From the NCBI GenBank assembly GCA_044225675.1, contig JBGAIH010000017.1:48482-112481 (forward strand): a stretch of DNA of 64,000 bases, read 5' to 3'. Made by a program: the position numbers and the translations under genes. Positions 54,290 to 63,277 of this stretch are shown here, in pieces (position 1 is the stretch's first letter; every line of letters starts with the position of its first letter). The notes under the pieces were generated by a model that worked only from the letters and a program-made list of their open reading frames with translations, was not told the DNA's origin and ran no database searches. The DNA comes from JACMQX01 sp044225675 (GTDB lineage Bacteria; Pseudomonadota; Gammaproteobacteria; Burkholderiales; Burkholderiaceae_C).

Positions 54290-55426
54290 TCAGCCTGCAT
54301 TTGCAAGCGTCCGATACAGCTGCAACGTCGCCGTTGCCATGTGTTCGAGCGAGTAGTCGCCCCAGGCGCGCGCATGCGCCGCTGCCCCCATGCGAGCGCG
54401 CAACGCATCGTCACCCAGCAGGCGGTTGAGCGCTGTGGCCAGCGCGGCCGCATCGCCGACGGGCGCGGCCAGGCCGGTGACGCCATCGGTGTTGACCACG
54501 TTCACGCCGTTGTTCAGCCAGGTGCACACCACGGGTTTGCCGCAGGCCATCGCTTCGAGCTGGACCAGGCCGAAGGCTTCGGTCTGCTCGACCGAGGGCA
54601 GGCAGAACAGGTCGCAGGCGTGGAAGTACGCAGCCAGGTCCTCCTCGGGAATGCGGCCGGTGAAGACCACCCTGTCGGCCACGCCCAGGTCGCGGGCTTG
54701 CTGCTCCAGCTGCTGCCGCAGCGGCCCGCTGCCGCCGAGCAGGAGCACCGCGTCCACCTGCCGCATGGCGGCCAGCAGCACGTCAAAGCCCTTGTAGTAC
54801 ACGTGCCGCCCGAGGGCGAACACCACGGGCCGGCTCCCTGCCTGGGCCCGCAGCCGGTCACGCAGCGCGGCGATGCGCGGCGTCAGGGCCAGCGGCCCGT
54901 AGTCGAGCCCGTAGGGGATCACATGGCGGCGCGCCGCCGGCACACCCGCCGGGATCTGCGTCGACGAGGAGAAGTGCGCCGGCGTGGCCGCGACGATGGC
55001 GTCCGCCCGGAGAGCCTCGCGCGCGAGAAAGGGTCGGTACAGCGCCAGCAGGCGCTTTTGCCGGACGATGTCGCTGTGCCAGCTGATGACGCGCCGCACG
55101 CGCCGGGGCATGAGCAGCGAGGCCAGGTGCGTCAGCGGATCGGGGAAATGCAGATGGATGACGTCGAAGGGCTGTTCCCGATGCAGCGCAAGCGCCTTCC
55201 ACACCAGGGCCGGCGACATGGCCGTGCGAGCGAACATGCCGAAGGACGCGGCCTGCACCAGGCGAAAGCCATCGTGCTGCGTGTCCGACGAGGTGAGTCC
55301 GTCCGACGCCACGAGGTTCACCACGTCCACCCATTGTGCCGCCAGGCCGCGGCACAACAGCGCCACATGCCGCTCGATGCCGCCGTGCTGGTCGTTCCAG
55401 AACCGGCCGAAGTGCAGGACACGCAT
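54290..55426 (-). CDS. family 4 glycosyltransferase, WbpZ-like
   Basis: 378 residues. N-domain: VLHFGRFWNDQHGGIERHVA (GGIE donor/acceptor loop) and VIHLHFPDPLTH. C-domain: VVFALGRHVYYKGFDVLLAA and VEQTEAFGLVQLEAMACGKP with the E-x7-E motif. The combination resembles WbaZ/WbpZ-type transferases that add the first residues of D-rhamnan or mannan. It abuts rfbC (shared stop/start region at 55426) but precedes manC by 57 bases. Confidence 0.87.
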   Translation of the reverse strand: MRVLHFGRFWNDQHGGIERHVALLCRGLAAQWVDVVNLVASDGLTSSDTQHDGFRLVQAASFGMFARTAMSPALVWKALALHREQPFDVIHLHFPDPLTHLASLLMPRRVRRVISWHSDIVRQKRLLALYRPFLAREALRADAIVAATPAHFSSSTQIPAGVPAARRHVIPYGLDYGPLALTPRIAALRDRLRAQAGSRPVVFALGRHVYYKGFDVLLAAMRQVDAVLLLGGSGPLRQQLEQQARDLGVADRVVFTGRIPEEDLAAYFHACDLFCLPSVEQTEAFGLVQLEAMACGKPVVCTWLNNGVNVVNTDGVTGLAAPVGDAAALATALNRLLGDDALRARMGAAAHARAWGDYSLEHMATATLQLYRTLANAG

Positions 55427-55995
55427 CAGTCGAACAGCTCGGCAGTGGCCAGGGCCAGGCCCTGGCGGTCCTTGGCGTTGATGACAGGCTGGACGTCCGG
55501 CGCCAGCGGCCAGGCGATGCCGACGGCCGGGTCGTTCCAGAGCAGGCAGCGTTCGCTCGCCGGATGCCAGGGCGTGGTGGCCTTGTAGAGAACGTCCGCC
55601 CCCTCACCCAGGGCCAGAAATCCGTGCGCGAATCCGGGCGGAATCCACAGCTGCGTGGCGTTGTCGGCACTCAGCAGCGCGGCCTCCCACTGCCCGAAGG
55701 TCGGCGAGCTGCGGCGCAGGTCCACCGCCACGTCCCACACGGCGCCGCGTGCCACCCGCACCAGCTTGCCCTGCGCATGCGGCGGCAGCTGGTAATGCAG
55801 CCCCCGCAGCACCCAGGGCCGGCTCTGGCTGTGGTTGTCCTGGGCAAAGCCGTCCGGCGGCGCGACGCCGGCCTCGCCACAGGCGACGGCCAGCGCCGCG
55901 GCGTTCCAGCTCTCCATGAACCAGCCGCGCTCGTCGGTGAACACACGCGGCTGAACCAGGGCCAGGCCCGCCAGGCGCAGGGGCGTGACCTTCAT
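55426..55995 (-). CDS. rfbC: dTDP-4-dehydrorhamnose 3,5-epimerase
   Basis: 189 residues from ATG 55993-55995. FTDERGWFMESWN, FAQDNHSQSRPWVLRGLHYQ (catalytic His), VWDVAVDLRRSSPTFGQW and IPPGFAHGFLAL are the RmlC cupin signature. It epimerises C3 and C5 of dTDP-4-keto-6-deoxyglucose. It overlaps rfbA by four bases, and the set rfbBDAC is complete here. Confidence 0.95.
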   Translation of the reverse strand: MKVTPLRLAGLALVQPRVFTDERGWFMESWNAAALAVACGEAGVAPPDGFAQDNHSQSRPWVLRGLHYQLPPHAQGKLVRVARGAVWDVAVDLRRSSPTFGQWEAALLSADNATQLWIPPGFAHGFLALGEGADVLYKATTPWHPASERCLLWNDPAVGIAWPLAPDVQPVINAKDRQGLALATAELFD

Positions 55996-56882
55996 GCGCG
56001 GGGCCCCGCCTCGCGCAGCAGGCTTTGCAGATAGTCGCCATAGCCGCTCTTGCCCAGCGGCGCAGCGAGGCGTTCGAGCTGGGCGGAAGAAATCCATCCG
56101 GCCCGCCAGGCGATCTCCTCGGGGCTGGCGACCTTCAGGCCCTGGCGCTTTTCCAGCGCCGCAATGAACTGCCCGGCCTCCAGCAGGCTGTCGTGGGTGC
56201 CGGTGTCCAGCCAGGCGTAGCCGCGGCCCATCACCTCCACATGGAGTTGGCCACGCTGCAGGTAGGCCTCGTTGACGGCGGTGATCTCCAGCTCGCCCCG
56301 GGCGCTCGGCTTGAGCGCGGCGGCGATGTCGCAGACCTGTGCGTCGTAGAAGTACAGGCCGGTGACGGCGTAGCTGCTGCGGGGCTGGGCTGGTTTCTCC
56401 TCGATGCTGGTGGCGCGGCCGGCCGCGTCGAAGGCCACCACGCCATAGCGCTGCGGGTCCTGCACGTGGTAGGCGAACACGGTGGCGCCGGCCTCGCGCG
56501 CCATGGCCTGGTCGAGCAGGCGCTGCAGGTCGTGGCCGAAGAAGATGTTGTCGCCCAGCACCAGCGCGCAGGGGCCGTCCGCAAGGAACTCACGGCCCAG
56601 CACGAACGCCTGAGCGATGCCGCCGGGCTCGGGCTGCACGCAGTAGCTGAGGTTCAGCCCCCACTGGCTGCCGTCGCCCAGCAGGGCCTCGAAGCGCGGC
56701 AGATCGTGCGGTGTGGAGATGAGCAGGATGTCGCGAATGCCCGCGAGCATGAGCACACTCAGCGGGTAATAGACCATCGGCTTGTCGTACACCGGCAGGA
56801 GCTGTTTGCTCACCGCCAGCGTGGCCGGGTGCAGCCGCGTGCCGTTGCCGCCGGCGAGGATGATGCCCTTGCGTACTGTCAT
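55992..56882 (-). CDS. rfbA: glucose-1-phosphate thymidylyltransferase
   Basis: 296 residues. ILAGGNGTRLHPATLAVSKQ and LLPVYDKPMVYYPLSVLMLA form the pyrophosphorylase signature, with ALVLGDNIFFGHDL (metal site) and IEEKPAQPRSSYAVTGLYFY. It makes dTDP-glucose, the first step to dTDP-L-rhamnose. RmlA is usually feedback-inhibited by dTDP-rhamnose. It lies 64 bases after rfbD. Confidence 0.96.
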   Translation of the reverse strand: MTVRKGIILAGGNGTRLHPATLAVSKQLLPVYDKPMVYYPLSVLMLAGIRDILLISTPHDLPRFEALLGDGSQWGLNLSYCVQPEPGGIAQAFVLGREFLADGPCALVLGDNIFFGHDLQRLLDQAMAREAGATVFAYHVQDPQRYGVVAFDAAGRATSIEEKPAQPRSSYAVTGLYFYDAQVCDIAAALKPSARGELEITAVNEAYLQRGQLHVEVMGRGYAWLDTGTHDSLLEAGQFIAALEKRQGLKVASPEEIAWRAGWISSAQLERLAAPLGKSGYGDYLQSLLREAGPRA

Positions 56883-56946
56883 GTTCGTGCCGTCTTGTTC
56901 GTGCCGTCAGGTGGAGGGGGTCTGGAGTCGGGGCCCGTGGCGGTCG

Positions 56947-57885
56947 TCAGCTGAGTTCGGTGAGCATGCGGGCCACGCCCTCCTGCCAATGCGGCAGCAC
57001 CAGGCCGAAGGTGGACGCAAGCCGCGCGGTGTCCAGCCTCGAATTGTGAGGCCGGCGCGCCGCTGCGCGAAACGCCGAGCTGGCCACGCGCTCGACCGCC
57101 TCGGGCCCGGCGCGCAGCGGCCGACCCGCCGCCTGCGCCTGTTCGAGCACGAAGCGCGCGTAGCCGTTCCAGCTGGTCTCGCCGGCCGCAGCCGCGTGGT
57201 ACAGGCCCGCCTTGTGCGGCGCGGCGCGGGCCGCCACCACGGCATGCGCGGTCAGGTCGGCCAGCAGATCCGCGCCGGTGGGCGCGCCGAACTGGTCGTC
57301 GATCACCTGCAGCCGCTCGCGCTCACCGGCCAGGCGCAGCATGGTCCTGGCGAAGTTCTGGCCGCGCGCAGCGTAGACCCAGCTGGTGCGCAAGATCAGG
57401 TGCCGCTCGCAGCGCTCGGCCACGAGGCGCTCGCCTTCGAGCTTGGTACGGCCATAGACGTTGAGCGGGCCGGTCGGGTCGGACTCGCGCCAGGGCTGGC
57501 TGCCGGTTCCGTCGAACACGTAATCCGTCGAGTAGTGGACGAACCACGCACCCGCCGCCTCGGCCGCCGCCGCCAGCGCGCCGGGCGCCAGCGCGTTGAT
57601 GAGCCGGGCCTGCTCCGCGTCAGACTCGGCGCGGTCCACGGCCGTGTAGGCCGCGGCATTGACGATCAGCCCGGGCTGCACGCGGTGCACCGTGGCGGCC
57701 AGGCCGTCCAGGTTGGCAAGGTCGCCGCACAGCGTGCCCTCCGGGCCGGCCCCCGTCTGCGCACCTTGCTGCGGATGCCCGCCTGGCGTGCCACGTTCCG
57801 GCGCGATCACCTCGCCCAGCACCGACAGGCTGCGCGCGAGCTCCCAGCCGAGCTGGCCGGTCTTGCCGAACAGGAGGATCTTCAT
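56947..57885 (-). CDS. rfbD: dTDP-4-dehydrorhamnose reductase
   Basis: 312 residues. Cofactor loop LFGKTGQLGWELARSL, NAAAYTAVDRAESDAE, STDYVFDG and VYGRTKLEGERLV (Tyr-xxx-Lys) identify RmlD. It reduces dTDP-4-keto-L-rhamnose to dTDP-L-rhamnose. A stretch near 35-50 (ERGTPGGHPQQGAQTGAGPE) looks like a small insertion relative to typical RmlD. The ATG overlaps the rfbB stop by four bases. Confidence 0.95.
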   Translation of the reverse strand: MKILLFGKTGQLGWELARSLSVLGEVIAPERGTPGGHPQQGAQTGAGPEGTLCGDLANLDGLAATVHRVQPGLIVNAAAYTAVDRAESDAEQARLINALAPGALAAAAEAAGAWFVHYSTDYVFDGTGSQPWRESDPTGPLNVYGRTKLEGERLVAERCERHLILRTSWVYAARGQNFARTMLRLAGERERLQVIDDQFGAPTGADLLADLTAHAVVAARAAPHKAGLYHAAAAGETSWNGYARFVLEQAQAAGRPLRAGPEAVERVASSAFRAAARRPHNSRLDTARLASTFGLVLPHWQEGVARMLTELS

Positions 57886-58943
57886 GCGGCCGCGTACTGA
57901 GTGCGGACCCAGTCGCGGTACGCGCCGCTTTGCACGTGCGCGACCCAGTCAGCGTGGTCGAGGTACCAGCGCACCGTCTTGCGCAGACCGGACTCGAAGG
58001 TTTCGGCCGGCTGCCAGGCGAGTTCCTGCGCCATCTTGCGGGCATCGATGGCGTAGCGCCGGTCGTGCCCGGGGCGGTCGCGCACGAAGCGGATCTGGTC
58101 GCCGTAAGGCTGGCCGTCGCCGCGCGGCCGCAGCTCGTCGAGCAGGCTGCAGATGGCGCGCACCACCTCCAGGTTGGTCCGCTCGCAGTCGCCGCCGACG
58201 TTGTAGACCTGCCCGGGCCGGCCGGCCGCGAGCACGCGCCGGATGGCGCTGCAATGGTCGCGCACGTAGAGCCAGTCGCGCACCTGCTGGCCATCGCCAT
58301 ACACCGGCAGCGGCTGGCCCGCCAGCGCCTGCACGATCATCAGCGGGATCAGCTTTTCAGGAAAATGGAACGGCCCGTAGTTGTTCGAGCAGTTGGTGGT
58401 GAGCACCGGCAGGCCGTAGGTGTGGTGCCAGGCGCGCGCCAGATGGTCGGCCGCAGCCTTGCTGGCCGAGTAGGGGCTGTTGGGCTCGTAGCGCGAGGTC
58501 TCGGAGAACGCCGGGTCGGCCGGCCCGAGCGAGCCGTACACCTCGTCGGTCGACACCTGCACGAAGCGGAAGGCCGCGCGCTCGCTCTCGCCAAGGCTCA
58601 CCCAGTGGGCACGCACGGCCTCCAGCAGGCGGAAGGTGCCCACGACATTGGTTTCGATGAAATCGGCCGCGCCCGCAATGGACCGGTCCACATGCGATTC
58701 GGCCGCGAAGTGGATGACGGCGCGCGGCCGGTGGCGCGCCAGCAGACCGGCCACCAGGGCGCTGTCGCCGATGTCGCCCTGCACGAAGACGTGCCGCGCA
58801 TCGCCCTGCAGGCTCGCGAGGTTCTCCAGGTTGCCGGCGTAGGTGAGCTTGTCCAGGTTGAGCACGGGCTCGTCGCCGCAGGCCAGCCAGTCGAGCACGA
58901 AGTTGGCGCCGATAAAGCCGGCGCCGCCAGTCACCAGGATCAT
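57882..58943 (-). CDS. rfbB: dTDP-glucose 4,6-dehydratase
   Basis: 353 residues. VTGGAGFIGANFVLDWLACG, HFAAESHVDRSI, FVQVSTDEVYGSLG (active-site Thr-Asp-Glu) and YSASKAAADHLARAW (Tyr-xxx-Lys) are the RmlB hallmarks. It makes dTDP-4-keto-6-deoxyglucose. It is first in the rfbBDAC order, so the promoter should lie in 58944-59000, where a short inverted repeat (58983-59000) also occurs. Confidence 0.96.
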   Translation of the reverse strand: MILVTGGAGFIGANFVLDWLACGDEPVLNLDKLTYAGNLENLASLQGDARHVFVQGDIGDSALVAGLLARHRPRAVIHFAAESHVDRSIAGAADFIETNVVGTFRLLEAVRAHWVSLGESERAAFRFVQVSTDEVYGSLGPADPAFSETSRYEPNSPYSASKAAADHLARAWHHTYGLPVLTTNCSNNYGPFHFPEKLIPLMIVQALAGQPLPVYGDGQQVRDWLYVRDHCSAIRRVLAAGRPGQVYNVGGDCERTNLEVVRAICSLLDELRPRGDGQPYGDQIRFVRDRPGHDRRYAIDARKMAQELAWQPAETFESGLRKTVRWYLDHADWVAHVQSGAYRDWVRTQYAAA

Positions 58944-59000
58944 TCCGTTCTTTCAGCCCCTGCGGTGCACAGTGGCAGGGTGCCGCATTATTTCATGCGG

Positions 59001-60986
59001 TCAGAAGTGGATGCCCCGCATCATCTGCTGCATCGCCACCGCCTCGGCCGACAGCTGCGGCTTGGCCGACTTGTCGCCCTTGGCGGCGGCGGAGTCGGGG
59101 AACATGCGGAAGCTGGTGTTCATCACGATCTGCATGATGCGCGGGAACAGCGCATGCAGCACCTGGCCCGAGATGCCCAGGCGCGTGGCGATGCGCACGT
59201 TCTTGTAGATGCAGGCCTGGGCCACCATGTCGGCCGCGTCTTCGGGGCTCAGCGTGGGCACGTTCTTGTAGATGTTGGTCGGCGCGATCATCGGCGTGCG
59301 CACCAGCGGCATGTTGATGGTGGTGAAGCTCACGCCCTGGTCGGCGTACTCGCTGGAGGCGCAGCGCGTCCAGGCATCGAGCGCCGCCTTGGACGCGACG
59401 TAGGCCGAAAAGCGCGGCGCGTTGGTCAGCACACCGATGGAGCTGATGTTGACCACATGGCCCTTCTTCTTGGCCACCATGCCCGGCAGCAGACCCATGG
59501 TGATGCGCAGGCAGCCGAAGTAGTTCAGCTGCATGGTGCGCTCGAAGTCGTGGAAACGGTCGTAGCTGTTCTCGATCGCCCGGCGGATCGAGCGGCCGGC
59601 GTTGTTGATCAGGAAGTCCACGCCGCCGTGGTTGTCGATCAGCAGTTGCACGAAGCGGTCGCAGTCGGCCATGTCGGCGATGTCGGCCGGGTAGCAGACG
59701 AAGCTGTAGCCCCGCGCCTTGGCCTCCTTCTGCGCCTCGTCGAGCTTGTCCTGGTCGCGGCCGCAGATGATGGTGACGGCGCCGGCCTCGGCGAACTTGT
59801 GGGCCGAGGCCAGGCCGATGCCCGACGAGCCCCCCGTCACCAGCACCACCTTGCCCTCGACGGTGCCGCGCAGCGAGCGGTCGATGAACAGGTCCGGGTC
59901 GAGGTGCCGCTCCCAGTAGTCCCACAGGCGCCAGGCGTAGTCGTTCAGGCGCGGGCACTCGATGCCCGAGCCCTTGAGCATGGCGTCAAGGTCGCGCCGG
60001 TCGAAGCGCGTGGGGTAGTTCACGAAGGTCAGCATGTCGTCCGGCAGGCCGAGGTCCTGCATGATGGCCGCCTTCACGCGGCGCACCGGCTTGATCGACA
60101 TCAGCGTCTTGGTGACGCTGCGCGGGATGAAGCCCAGCAGCGCCGCATTGACGAACAGATTCATCTTGGGCGCATGGCCGGCCTTGCTGAAGATGTCGAG
60201 CACGTCGCCGACGCGGTAGCCTTCGCTGTCGACCACATGGAAGCAGCGCTTGGCGATGCCGGCCTTGTGGCTGATGTGGTCCAGGCAGTCGACCACGAAG
60301 TCCACCGGCACGATGTTCACCCGCCCGCCTTCGAGCCCGACCATCGGCATCCAGGGCGGCAGCAGCTGGCGGGTGCGCTGGATCAGCTTGAAGAAGTAGT
60401 AGGGGCCGTCGATCTTGTCCATCTCGCCGGTCTGGCTGTCGCCCACCACCATGGCCGGGCGGTACACCGTCCAGGGCACCTTGCATTCCTTGCGCACGAT
60501 CTTCTCGCTCTCGTGCTTGGTCATGAAGTAGGGGTGGTCGTAGTTCTCGGCCTCCTCGAACATGTCCTCGCGGAACACGCCCTCGTACAGGCCGGCGGCG
60601 GCGATGGACGACACATGGTGGAAGTGCCCGGCGTCGATCGCCTTGGCCAGCTCCACCGTGTTGCGGGTGCCGTCGATGTTCACCGCGACCTGGCTTTCCT
60701 CGTCGGCCTTGAGGTCGTAGACCGCCGCCAGGTGGTAGAAGTGGTCGATCTGGCCCTTGAGTCTCTTCACATCCTCGGCCGACACGCCGAGCTTCCTGGA
60801 GGTGAGGTCGCCATGGACCGGCACCGCGCGCTGCGCGCCCACGCCCCAGTACTCGCGCAGGGCGGCGACTTTGCCTTCGCTTTCCTTGCGGATCAGAAAG
60901 TGGACGACCGCGCCCTTTCGCTCCAGCAGCTTCTTGACCAGGCGCTTGCCAATGAACCCGGTTGCACCGGTGACGAAATACTGCAT
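59001..60986 (-). CDS. double-domain SDR, fatty acyl-CoA reductase-like
   Basis: 661 residues with a GGAGG site before ATG 60984-60986. The N-terminal half (1-370) is an extended SDR of the NAD_binding_4/male-sterility type: VTGATGFIGKRLVKKLLER, Y153 and K157 in YFMTKHESEK, and YRPAMVVGDSQTGEMDK. The C-terminal half (about 375-620) is a classical SDR: VTGGSSGIGLASAHKF near 380, NNAGRSIRRAI, and YVASKAALDAW near 527. This order and size match bacterial fatty acyl-CoA reductases that make fatty alcohols via the aldehyde (Marinobacter Maqu_2220 type). The lipid neighbours agree with this. The substrate is unproven. Confidence 0.78.
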   Translation of the reverse strand: MQYFVTGATGFIGKRLVKKLLERKGAVVHFLIRKESEGKVAALREYWGVGAQRAVPVHGDLTSRKLGVSAEDVKRLKGQIDHFYHLAAVYDLKADEESQVAVNIDGTRNTVELAKAIDAGHFHHVSSIAAAGLYEGVFREDMFEEAENYDHPYFMTKHESEKIVRKECKVPWTVYRPAMVVGDSQTGEMDKIDGPYYFFKLIQRTRQLLPPWMPMVGLEGGRVNIVPVDFVVDCLDHISHKAGIAKRCFHVVDSEGYRVGDVLDIFSKAGHAPKMNLFVNAALLGFIPRSVTKTLMSIKPVRRVKAAIMQDLGLPDDMLTFVNYPTRFDRRDLDAMLKGSGIECPRLNDYAWRLWDYWERHLDPDLFIDRSLRGTVEGKVVLVTGGSSGIGLASAHKFAEAGAVTIICGRDQDKLDEAQKEAKARGYSFVCYPADIADMADCDRFVQLLIDNHGGVDFLINNAGRSIRRAIENSYDRFHDFERTMQLNYFGCLRITMGLLPGMVAKKKGHVVNISSIGVLTNAPRFSAYVASKAALDAWTRCASSEYADQGVSFTTINMPLVRTPMIAPTNIYKNVPTLSPEDAADMVAQACIYKNVRIATRLGISGQVLHALFPRIMQIVMNTSFRMFPDSAAAKGDKSAKPQLSAEAVAMQQMMRGIHF

Positions 60987-61150
60987 GGAACCTCCAGTTG
61001 GTGTGCGGAACGTGCCCGCAATTCTTGCGCAAGCCCCGGCGCCGGGGATTCAGCACAAACCCGCGCGTGCGCTAGGCAGGCGCGTCTATTGCGGCCCGCG
61101 AGGAGCGTTTAAAGTCGGGGCATCCGTCAACCATCGCCTGGAGCCCGCCC

Positions 61151-61711
61151 ATGGTCACCAAAACGCAGAAGTCGAGCAGCGCCGAGAAGAAGTCCGGCGC
61201 CCACCTGTCCAGCACCGTCAAGGAATCGGCCCAGCAGATCTGGCTGGCGGGCCTCGGCGCCTTCTCCAAGGCGCAGGACGAAGGCGGCAAGGTGTTCGAA
61301 GCCCTCGTCAAGGAAGGCCTGAGCATCCAGCGCAAGACCCAGGCCGTCGCCGAGGAGAAGATCTCCGAGGCCACCAGCCGCATGGCCAGCATGGCCACCG
61401 AGATCTCCTCCAAGGCCTCGGGCCAGTGGGACAAGCTCGAAACCATCTTCGAAGACCGCGTGGCCAAGGCCCTCAACAAGCTGGGCGTGCCCTCGGCCAA
61501 GGACGTGGATGCGCTGATCGCCCGCATCGACGAGCTCAATGCCAGCGTGGCCAAGCTCAGCGGACGCGCACCGTCCGCGCCGAAGGCCGCAGCCCGCTCG
61601 CCTGCCGCCAAGGCCCCTGCGGCCAAGAAGTCAGCTGCAGCCCGCAAGGCCGCCGCCGGCAAGACCAAGGCACCGCGCTCCCGCGCCGCCGCCAAGACCG
61701 CCCAAGGCTGA
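61151..61711 (+). CDS. phasin-family granule-associated protein (PhaI/PhaF type)
   Basis: 186 residues. Residues 15-115 form an amphipathic helical phasin domain (SSTVKESAQQIWLAGLGAFS, KVFEALVKEGLSIQRKTQAV, KLETIFEDRVAKALNKLGVP). A linker (DALIARIDELNASVAKL) leads to a 55-residue Ala/Lys/Pro-rich histone-like tail (AAKAPAAKKSAAARKAA). Such proteins coat polyhydroxyalkanoate granules and, by the basic tail, can bind DNA to segregate granules. It is divergent from the reductase gene with 164 bases between starts. Confidence 0.88.
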   Translation: MVTKTQKSSSAEKKSGAHLSSTVKESAQQIWLAGLGAFSKAQDEGGKVFEALVKEGLSIQRKTQAVAEEKISEATSRMASMATEISSKASGQWDKLETIFEDRVAKALNKLGVPSAKDVDALIARIDELNASVAKLSGRAPSAPKAAARSPAAKAPAAKKSAAARKAAAGKTKAPRSRAAAKTAQG

Positions 61712-61769
61712 GCTGCGGCTGCTGCGCCGCAGCAACCCGGCTGAGCGCAGGCCCCTTTGATCCTCCCGC

Positions 61770-63116
61770 ATGAATCCGGCGCATTCCCGCACCCCGGCGC
61801 TTGGCGCCGTTCGCACCCCGGCGCTTGCCGCTGATCGACCCGCGTCGCCGGCAGGCGTTCGCCCCTCCACACGGGCCGCAGCTGGCAAGACGCCGCGCTC
61901 ACCGTCCGGCACGCCCCGCATCGCGCTGGCGCTGGCCGGCGGCGGCCCCTTGGGCGCCATCTACGAGATCGGCGCGCTCTGCGCCCTGGACGAATCGCTT
62001 GAGGGGCTGGATTTCACGCGGCTGGACCATTACGTCGGCGTCTCGGCGGGCGGCTTCATCGCAGCGGGCCTGGCCAACGGCATGTCGCCGCAGGAACTCT
62101 CGCACGCCTTCATCGACGAGTCGCCGGCCGACGGCGAAGTGTTCGACCCGGCCTGGCTGATGGTGCCCGCCTGGGGTGAGTTCGCGCGCCGCGCCATCAT
62201 GCTGCCGGGGCTGGCCGCCTCGGCCCTCTGGCGCCTGGCAGCCGGGCGCAAGTCGATCACGCAGGCGCTCGAGCATCTGGGCGCTGCCCTGCCCACGGGC
62301 ATCTTCTCCAACGACGAAGTGCATCGCCGCCTCGAAGCGCTGTTCTCGCGCGACGGCCGCACCAACGACTTCCGCCAGCTCGCCAGCCGCCTCACCCTGG
62401 TCGCCACCAACCTCGACACTGGCGACGCCGCCCCCTTCGGACAGCCCGGCTGGGACCATGTGCCGATCTCGCGCGCCGTGCAGGCGACCTCGGCCCTGCC
62501 CGGCCTGTTTCCGCCGGTGGAGATCGACGAGCACTACTACGTCGACGGCGCCCTCAAGAAAACCATGCACGCCTCGGTCGCCATGGACGAGGGCGTGGAC
62601 CTGATGATCTGCCTGAACCCGCTGGTGCCCTTCAACACCACGCCCGACGGCAAGGACCGCGTCATGCGCGGCGGCCGGCGCCGCATGCCGCGCATCGTCG
62701 ACGGCGGGCTGCCGGCGGTGCTGAGCCAGACCTTCCGCTCGATGATCCATTCGCGCCTCGAGCTGGGCATGAAGAACTACGAGCACGCCTACCCGGGCAC
62801 CGACATCCTGCTGATCGAGCCCGACCACCGCGACCCGGAACTGTTCCTGGCCAACACCTTCAGCTACGGCCAGCGCCGCAAGATGGCCGAACATGCCTAC
62901 CAGCAGACCCGCGCCATGCTGCGCTCGCGCCGCACCAGCCTCGCGGCTCGGCTGGCGCGCCATGGCATCACGCTGCGCACGGACCTGCTCGACGATCCCC
63001 GGCGGCATCTGGTGGCGCCGTTGGCCGCGCCCACCCGCATCGGCCGCGCCGTGGCCTCGCTCGAAGAGGTGATGGACGACCTGGAGCACGCGCTGGCCCG
63101 GCCTGCGGCCCGCTGA
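61770..63116 (+). CDS. patatin-like phospholipase/esterase
   Basis: 448 residues. After a low-complexity N-terminal 50 residues, LALAGGGPLGAIYEIGALCA (oxyanion loop, 57-62) and YVGVSAGGFIAAGLANG (S92 of GxSxG) appear. DGALKK near 259 gives the catalytic Asp of the Ser-Asp dyad. The domain is longer than a minimal patatin and includes the DUF3336-like MKNYEHAYPGTDILLIEPDH region. It probably hydrolyses acyl ester bonds in lipids or granules. It follows the phasin gene by 58 bases. Confidence 0.9.
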   Translation: MNPAHSRTPALGAVRTPALAADRPASPAGVRPSTRAAAGKTPRSPSGTPRIALALAGGGPLGAIYEIGALCALDESLEGLDFTRLDHYVGVSAGGFIAAGLANGMSPQELSHAFIDESPADGEVFDPAWLMVPAWGEFARRAIMLPGLAASALWRLAAGRKSITQALEHLGAALPTGIFSNDEVHRRLEALFSRDGRTNDFRQLASRLTLVATNLDTGDAAPFGQPGWDHVPISRAVQATSALPGLFPPVEIDEHYYVDGALKKTMHASVAMDEGVDLMICLNPLVPFNTTPDGKDRVMRGGRRRMPRIVDGGLPAVLSQTFRSMIHSRLELGMKNYEHAYPGTDILLIEPDHRDPELFLANTFSYGQRRKMAEHAYQQTRAMLRSRRTSLAARLARHGITLRTDLLDDPRRHLVAPLAAPTRIGRAVASLEEVMDDLEHALARPAAR

Positions 63117-63277
63117 ACACCGAGCAGCAGCCGGCGCGGCCCACACTTCGCACGCAGGTGCCCCTCCAAGGCAGCGGCATGACAGCAAACTGCTCGCCTT
63201 CCCTAGTGTTCCTGTCAGCCTGGGCAGGTTAGAGTGCGGACTATCCGCTGGCAGGCAGCGGCAAGGGGCAGACACAC

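Noticed and set aside
58983..59000. Inverted repeat CCGCAT/ATGCGG next to the reductase stop codon
   Set aside because: Only six-base arms with an AT loop and no T-run. It could equally be chance, so it is not listed as a terminator.
57930..61112. 1060-codon plus-strand open frame antisense to rfbB and the reductase gene
   Set aside because: It is a GC-rich shadow of two clearly coding minus-strand genes, rich in Arg/His/Ala/Gly, with no recognisable domain.
63180..63217. TGACAG ... CTGTCA repeat upstream of the TetR gene
   Set aside because: Arms are short and 26 bases apart, too loose for a convincing TetR operator.
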